A stretch of 64,000 bases of DNA, taken from positions 101,364,368-101,428,367 of the forward strand of contig NC_058337.1 in assembly GCF_905475395.1 (NCBI RefSeq). Reading direction: 5' to 3'. Below the pieces are notes generated by a model, which worked only from the letters and a program-made list of their open reading frames with translations, was not told where the DNA came from and ran no database searches. Position numbers and translations under genes: made by a program. Positions 56,651 through 64,000 of this stretch are shown in pieces (position 1 is the stretch's first letter; each line of letters opens with the position of its first letter). This stretch comes from Chrysoperla carnea. Its lineage: Eukaryota; Arthropoda; Insecta; Neuroptera; Chrysopidae.

Positions 56651-59486
56651 AAGGCAGGAAAACGGAGTGGACTGGAAAAAACAGAATATGGCAATTTTTT
56701 TGTATCTGTTAACCGTAAATTTATAAATTCGTAAAACTTTAAACATACATAACTTTGATGTAATTCTGTAAAGAAACCTAGACAATCAAAAAGAATAAAT
56801 TTTATCAAAAAAGTTTTTTCAAATAATCAAAATAAAAACTTGTTATGGAAATATTTCAACATAACAAATCACCAAATAAAATCCTCGGGGTTCATCTTTG
56901 ATTTGTTTTTTTTTTTTTTAAATTATATGTCTGAATTATAAATGATGTTGCGACAAATCAAGGTCGAGAAATAATGAATTCCGGAGTTATCTACATTTTG
57001 TTTCTTTTTGCAACCACTCGTAGACATAGAATTAAAAAACTATTCGAATCTGCCACGCAACCTCTATATACAAATGAAATATGTACGAAGACTTAAAGAT
57101 TACGCTAGGGAATACTAGAATAGGAAATTTACTCAAATTTTCAAATAACCTTAAAAAATTCTACTCTGGTAAACAATAAGAACGCATACCCAATTCACAT
57201 AAGATATGTAAAAGATAACTCTTAAAAATTATTAAAAATATTATCGAGATAATTCGATGAAACAAGTAAGCTCGAACGTAAACAAATTATCAATATGGCG
57301 GTGATTGAGTACCGTGCGAGAGAGATTACAGAGATTGACAGAATCTCCTTAACCCTACCTGCGCAAAACATACCTTGTCTAATTCTACCATGTATTGTAC
57401 GTTATGTACCTGTAAATGGAGGTAAAATTGAGTTTTATATAATTAATTTGATAAGCTTCTTATTTAAGATTTAGTACCTAATTATGTTTTGATATACCTG
57501 TTTATAATAAACATGTAAAAAAAAATTTAATTTAATGTAATTATACAATTATGACGCAACCACAAGCTAGTGAGCATAGCACGCGTTGAATTTGTAAAGA
57601 CAAGGAGCGTATAGCGTATATACTGTAGAAATAAAATTTTGTTATATTGTTTTTTTGACACAAATACAATCAAAAACTTCCCGTGGGGTGGGTCTAATGC
57701 GATCCTTGAAATTCACACCAATAACTCCCCAGTATAATAAAGAGTTAGTAGAACAAACAAACAAAATTTTAACACATTTACATGTTTACATAGGTCACTA
57801 CACTATTTAATATTTTTCAGATGACTTTTTTTCAAAAATTTTCAGAAAAAACGACTCGATCGAATTTTATCTATGTAACTATTTTCGGGTCATATTGCCA
57901 TTAATACGCTTCGATCGGCACATCAACAAAGTCGATATAATTCTTTTGTTGTGCGATATCGATCAGGAAAAAAATGACTACAAACGTGCGTACACTCACA
58001 CACACACGCAAATCATTTGTTGTTTTTTTTCTTAGACCATGAAGTATATAGACTGAGCATCGCCTATCTTTCCGTATAGTGAGAACACTTTCCTCAGTGT
58101 GCCAACATCTGAGGTAATTGCTTGGGTCAGTTATGGACATCATCAAAAAAATGTATTTATTAAAATAATATAGGCACATTTATCAAAAAAATATACATTG
58201 AATCTCAAATTTTCATATCACGAAATGTTTTACATAAAACATCGAGATTTCACTGAACTTTTTCGCTTTTTGACATAAAAAAATACTTATCATGTATCCC
58301 TTTACATTTTGTCTTATGAATCTACAATGAAAAGTGTGACAAAAACACTTTGTTTGAACATTTTTACACTGCCGCCATGATAGATTTAACCCAAGAAATT
58401 ACCTCATAAGATGGCACGCTTAAAATCGTTTGACACTCAGTCTATGTAACTTAATGGTCTAAGGCTTTTATAAATGTTCGTTTTTGTACATTATAGTCAA
58501 CATTTTAAAGGAACATTTTTTTCTGTTAAAAAAAAAAATTTCAGTAAAATCTTGTGATCATTCTAAAAAATTTTGTAATAAGTTTTTCTGAGTAGAAAAC
58601 CCCCAATCAGTATATTCCTTGAATATCAATGAATAAACCTATTAACCTTAAAATGTATGAGGGGCCTTGCCATCTTCTTTCTCAATACTTTTGAATAACG
58701 ATAATAAAAATAAAAAACAAATTTTCTTTCATTGTAATTAAAAGAGAGTTTGATTATGATTAGGCGTATCAATTTGTATATAAATGCAAAAAAAGAAACA
58801 ATGTATAAAACTTTTGTACAATAAATGCACAGAGATAATAATATCAAAACAATGGAGATAGCGTGGTACCTTTTAGCTATCATATTATAGTAAGTACCTA
58901 TTTAATAAATAACACTGGTGATTGTCAATTAAGTTTATTTATTTATTTGTTTATGGGATAGAAACAATAATACAACAAAAAAACTAAATAAGAAATTAGT
59001 TACAAGAATATAAACCACATTCATTAAAAATTTATTTATTAAAAAAAAAAAACTCGTGAGCAGCAGAACACCATCACTAAAATCATATTTCCCCCTCATT
59101 ATATATTTCTTATTAAGGTAGTATATTACTTGCCTTGGCCTTAACTAGCGCCAAGGCAAGTTAAGACTTGTGGTTGAAATTATTTGTACCTTTGATTTTC
59201 AACTTTGATGATGAATTTTTTTATAACGTCATGAATGTAAAGAAAAAATAAGTAATATACAATTTTTGATGATGATACAATTTTTCGATATCTACCTTGG
59301 TTTTCAAAATATCGGAAGCTAAAAAATTAAACAAAATTTTCAATTTTCAATATTTTGAAAATTACTCCATATATCGAACGGTTTTATTCTCACTTTTCGT
59401 CTTAATATTGTCAAGTTCTAACATAATTCACCATCAAAATTGGAAAAACATATTTTTTTAAATTTGTGTCCCCACTACACCGTGCT
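56651..59486. other. Intergenic DNA, no gene seen
   Basis: The open frames at 57901-58179 and 58626-58883 (minus) have no recognisable domains. At 59128-59161, 'acttgccttggc' pairs perfectly with 'gccaaggcaagt' over a 10-nt loop. I see nothing else. Confidence 0.45.
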
Positions 59487-59820
59487 CCTACATCCTTAAT
59501 TAGTCGGCCACAACAGGTTTTTTTTGTTTTAAATTATTTATTAAGGTATTAACTTTAATTTAAATAGTTTTTTTTTTACTTTCCACCGACTAGTTTTGGA
59601 GAAATCTATGAAGACATATCATCCATCTACCGTTTTACCATAAAACCTATGTTAAATATGCCTATTTTTGAAGCCATTTATTTATTTAAGTAATCAGACA
59701 ATAACTCCCCACCCTTCTTCTAAATTTTTCAGAATTTATTTAGACTTTGTCCAACTTCATATAAAAAAAAAGCATGCTTTTTTTATTTAAAATTGCCTTG
59801 GTGCTCGTACATCCTTAAAA
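59487..59820 (+). repeat. Dispersed element with 'tacatccttaa' at both ends, copy B
   Basis: Second copy of the element at 3269-3525. It is about 75 bp longer because of an internal block ('tatgcctatttttgaagcca' onward) that copy A lacks. Confidence 0.75.
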
Positions 59821-60844
59821 TGTTTTGAAACCATGAAATAAAGAGTCTATCTAAAACTGCAGTAAAGGAGACTAGAAAATTGGCAGCCCCATAAGATACA
59901 TCTAACTTATATAGCGACTTTCAAAATATGTTTGAAGCTAAAGAAACCGCAAAAAGGGATATGGAGCTTTGGAGCTGCTTGGGGGCTTTGGATGTTCACT
60001 ACTTTTTGGCTTCCCCAGCAACCTCGTTTTGTTAAAATGAGCTGACATTCTGAATGCAGGGTTGTTAATTAAACGAATCGTTGTTATAAAAGCGGGACTG
60101 ATTTCAGCAGTTTAGGAGAGATTCTCAGATTCCCAGGGGAAAACTGCTTGTTTCGAAGTTGAAATTGCACTAGTGGGTTGAATTTACATATACATATATC
60201 ACATATCTCCAAAAATCCCTAAATTGTGTTCTGAGAATCATGAAACGGTAACACATCTCAGTGCAGTGAGTAAGTCTATATTTTTGGTGAAAATATGACT
60301 AAAAATCAAACACAATATATCTGTTTTTAAACTATATTGATAGAAAGTTAGTTTTCATACCGAAATTCAAAAAAGAATTTTATACCTTAGTATTGTCTGA
60401 ATAAAAGATATTGATATAATAAATTAATTTCAAATTCTGGCTGTTATCTGCTTTAGACACTAGATTTTAATATTTCATTTTGGTATCGGCTAGGCTGTTG
60501 AACCGTAACCAAAATAAAAATTAATCATCAATTTGTTATGTATGTAAGTGAAGTTATGAGTTTTGCATTACCATATAAGTGAAAGCATTATTATAATTAA
60601 ATAAAAATATGAATCACTACATTGACTAATAACAATAAACAAGAAAATTCATTAGCTAGACATCACTAGCTAATAATAATTATTAGCAAGCTACGTGAAT
60701 ATTTATTTATTCTTAACAATTTGTGCTAAAGAAAAAATTCACTCAAACTCACAAACTGGGATTGTATTTTCATTAAACAATTGTACCTTACAGTTGTCAG
60801 TACCTACTTTTTGCTAAATGAAGAAATTTTCGAATACATACATT
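59821..60844. other. Intergenic DNA, no gene seen
   Basis: I see no coding or repeat structure that can be supported. Confidence 0.4.
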
Positions 60845-61150
60845 TTTATACCATGTATATGAAATATACTAAGGTATACTAAGTTTAGACCCAAGTTTAC
60901 GTAGGTGTTCATAAAATCACCTAATTAGTGAATTTCCGGTTGTCTGTCTGTCTGTCTGTCGTCTGTCCGTCTTTCATCACGATAACTCAAAAACGAAAAT
61001 AGATATGAAGCTGAAATTTTTATAGCGTGCTGAGGACGTAAAAAGTAAGATCGAGTTCGTAAATGAGCAACATAGGAAAATTGCGTCTTGGGTCCGTAGG
61101 AACCATCTTGTAAACCGTTAGAGATAGAACAAAAGTTTAAATGAAAAAAT
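60845..61150 (+). repeat. 'ataccatg' dispersed repeat copy
   Basis: A well-preserved 5' part: 'ttataccatgtatatgaaat', 'actaagtttagacccaagtt', a (tgtc)n stretch, 'cacgataactcaaaaacgaa', 'gcgtgctgaggacgtaaaaa' and 'aaccgttagagatagaac'. Confidence 0.85.
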
Positions 61151-63158
61151 TTTGTAATAACTTTTACTCTAATTAATATTTTTGAAAAACTCTTTCGCAA
61201 GATTACTTTTAGCAAATAAAATAATCCGTTTTCACAGTTAAAGCTGCAAAAATATTAATAGTTAATTTGTTTATAACAAATTACTCGGCCATATTTTGCA
61301 AAAAACGACCTTGATATTCGGATTCAGCAGAAAAAAATACGCCGAAAACTCATAGGTCGTTTTCGTGAACCTCAAGTGGCCACGAAAAATCTTACATACA
61401 AACATTGTAAGTTAAATAAAAGTTGGTAAAAATAGTCATAAGTACTAACATGCGATACCTATACACATGCCTTTGTTAATTATATAGGTACACATCATCT
61501 TAATTAATTTTTATAAAAACTTTTAATTAATTGAAATGTTCTCACATTAACTTTTTGTTGTAGGTAAATAATACGTTAACAGGTTGTACGTCCGCATGTG
61601 CTCCTCATGTTAATATAATCTTCAATTAGTATCTTTAAGTCTACCTGTGTAGTATTCTTTTTTTAATTTTTTTTAAATTAAGTACTTTCTTATGTATTAT
61701 CAAGTGTGTATGACGAGTAGACTATCGATGGTGCATGACTACTTAAACAAAATTCGCAAAACTTGTACATTGCGTTAGCGCTAGCGGTACAAATAATTAT
61801 TGATGTCTAGTATCGTTTTACAGAACAGGCAAGGAAAAATATTTAAGGAAAAACAACTTTGTTTACATTTTAAATGTAAAATGGTATGGTTGATGTTTAT
61901 TGGTGTATTAAGGTGCAAAAAACCATGAAATAGTATACAGGGTGTTCTTTAATTGATCTTGGAAAAGTATACTACAATATTAAGCTCATTAAGACGAACG
62001 AAAAAGGTCTTCACCAAATTTAGATCCGATGCGTACTTTTCGAGATATTGTTAATTGAACAATCTATAAATCCATCCAATCAAAAAGCACTTAGAGTAGA
62101 GTTTAAACTCCAAAATAATTTTTTTAGAAAAAACTTCGAAATTTACGATAACCAAAACAAACGGCGGTCGAACGGTCGCCATAAATTGATATTCAACGCC
62201 GTTAATACATTTAAACAATTAGCTCAGTCAATTGTTAATTTTCATTTGTTATTTCTTAATTGAAAAATATATATTTATTGAAAAAATGCGTTTGTGATAT
62301 ATAGTGAAGCAGCCTGTACTATAACAAATATCCCGCATGTCTTGTAAGAAAAAATTATTATATATTAATTTAAAAAGGGAAAGGTAACTTTTTCATTTAA
62401 TGTTTCCTTAAAGGAAATATTTACGATAAATAGAAAATAAAAAAATTCCAATCAATTAAACATTCATTCATGCAGAATATTTCTCAACTGATATTTTAAC
62501 CGTACGTGAAAATTTTATAGTGTTTTAACTTAGAACTTCCAAGACACATAATATAATAAAATTTATTGCCAAAAACATTTATTTCAATTTTTTGTACACT
62601 TCAGGTCAAAGTCCTACATAATAATACTTTTAATAGCTTTTACTATCGCAACACATTATACCACCAGATATATAGTGAATCTGTACACTTCAATGGAAAA
62701 CGCACATTACGTATTTTCATTTGACCCGATAGAAAAAAACGAAAAAATTATACAAAAGCCGGAACTCGAACTCGGATCCTGGCTCAAATTATACGTAACC
62801 CCTTCAAGTCTTTATTTGTATGTTTGTGTATACAAAACTTTCACACTTTGAGTAGTGAATTTGGGGATGTTGTCTAGCAAAGTGGGTAGTTCACAGCTAG
62901 TAAATTTATATTAAAACGTTATTATTTATAACTAAAAGTTGTATTGTTTTATAAATAACAACAATCTAACATTAATTATCCTCTATCTTTTAACAGTTAC
63001 GAAAATTGGCTATTGCTATAAAAACTATCTGTTTTTTCAGCATTTAAGACGATTCCGCCATTTCCATTTTTCTCTTAAAATCACACGATCTTTTAATCTC
63101 TAATTGTTATTTGAAAAGATAGCGGCATATTTTGAATTTTTAGCACATTTCTAAAAGT
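61151..63158. other. Intergenic DNA with repeat tails
   Basis: Near 61938, 'acagggtgttctttaatt' and, near 62218, 'attagctcagtcaattgtta' look like ends of dispersed repeats; the latter matches the 'ataccatg' tail. No gene seen; the 71-codon frame at 62048-62263 is repeat sequence. Confidence 0.4.
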
Positions 63159-63295
63159 AGGTACGTTTGACCTTTGAAAATACCACCATTTAGTATTCGT
63201 ATCACATCAAAAATTGCACTTACATTAGGTACGTTTGACCTTTAATATACATAAATATTATGTATTTGTAGCACATCAAAAATTGCCCTTACATT
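63159..63295 (+). repeat. Two-copy tandem repeat, about 68 bp
   Basis: 'aggtacgtttgacctttgaa' and 'aggtacgtttgacctttaat' start units at 63159 and 63227. Both end in 'cacatcaaaaattgc(a/c)cttacatt'. Confidence 0.8.
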
Positions 63296-63784
63296 CACCT
63301 AAATGACCTGAATGAAACTGGAATTAACAAGTTCTTTATAATAAATATTATTTCCTTTAATAAAAATGTTGTGAAGAATTATTTAGTAATTAATTTTTAA
63401 TTTTTGGGACAATATTATTAAAGCATAACGGTGAACAAAAAAAAAACAAAGTTATACCTATGTTGTTGATTTTTTTTTTTCTGTTTATCATGTATAAATT
63501 GTATAGAATGCGTTTTTAATTTAATGAATTGTAGGTACTAGTACTACAACCATAGCATGGTAGGTAAATATAAAATAAATTAGTCACGCAAAGTGCTTCA
63601 AGAATATATAGCAACAACCGACACTCATAAAAAAAATGGGAAAAAAAGGAAATTGATATTTAAACAAACAAACAAAATAACTACAAAAACTCTACGAATT
63701 ATTCCACAAAATCTTACCGCAAAAACTTAAACTAGCTAGTGACATAATATACAAGTGAGTAACTTACTTTCTTTTTATTTATAG

Positions 63785-63925
63785 GCAATTTTATTACAGA
63801 TATGATACACAAATTACATAATGAACAAAGATAAATCTTAATATAATTTCTCTAGCCTGTGTTTTCCTAAGAGATATATTTTTAAACCGTGAGATATAAA
63901 ATGAGGGGTAAATCGTGAAATTTGA
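63785..63925 (+). repeat. Dispersed repeat, copy B
   Basis: Diverged copy of 56482-56650, with shared 'caattttattacagatatga', 'aaaccgtgag' and 'aggggtaaat' blocks. 'acagggtgtcccatgattaa' follows it at about 63939, another common repeat terminus, at the window edge. Confidence 0.7.
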
Positions 63926-64000
63926 TAAAGGGATATACAGGGTGTCCCATGATTAACGGACACCCTTGTTGCATCAAATAGAAAATACAATTCTGAGACG

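Noticed and set aside
57901..58179. 92-codon minus-strand frame
   Set aside because: No domain, no splice support, low-complexity ends.
62750..62820. tRNA-like B box on the minus strand ('gagttcgagttcc')
   Set aside because: No A box, tail or target duplication found, so it cannot be supported as a tRNA or SINE.
1..64000. CRISPR arrays, operons, riboswitches
   Set aside because: The genes are eukaryotic and spliced; no regularly spaced short repeats are present.

Overview
This is AT-rich nuclear DNA from an insect, or at least an arthropod. Genes are split by short GT-AG introns, intergenic DNA is long and full of repeats, and the gene content fits: a Tret1-like sugar transporter, a UCP5/Bmcp-type mitochondrial carrier, PIG-T of the GPI transamidase, and a CD109-like thioester-containing protein. 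Nothing suggests bacteria, an organelle or a virus.

Layout. 1.75-3.15 kb, minus: most of a sugar transporter whose first exon lies further upstream. 3.2-10.7 kb: repeat-rich DNA with a tRNA-derived SINE (perfect 15-bp target duplications), a MITE, a decayed hAT-type transposase, and an 844-bp non-autonomous hAT element with perfect 8-bp target duplications. 10.7-17.3 kb, plus: five exons for the C-terminal 504 residues of a single-pass membrane protein I cannot name. 17.3-26.2 kb: intergenic, with a 1.6-kb element bounded by 43-bp inverted repeats and carrying a broken SWIM zinc-finger gene. 26.2-28.8 kb, minus: a complete six-exon mitochondrial carrier. 30.9-32.7 kb, plus: complete two-exon PIG-T, head-to-head with the carrier. 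34.7-52.3 kb, minus: a thirteen-exon CD109/TEP gene, tail-to-tail with PIG-T. 52.3-64 kb: no gene recognised, only repeats, hairpins and a retrotransposon remnant.

Function. The four named genes do not form one pathway. The one functional echo is that PIG-T helps attach GPI anchors and the adjacent TEP has a C terminus that looks GPI-anchored; this may be coincidence. The TEP keeps an intact GCGEQ thioester, so it is probably active in opsonisation or protease trapping at the cell surface. Its 8.5-kb first intron holds a 3.5-kb inverted-repeat element, internally duplicated and inserted into an older dispersed repeat.

Exon models were built by hand from splice sites, reading phase and family resemblance. 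The TEP, carrier and PIG-T models each close in frame from start to stop, which is strong internal support. No alignments or searches were run.
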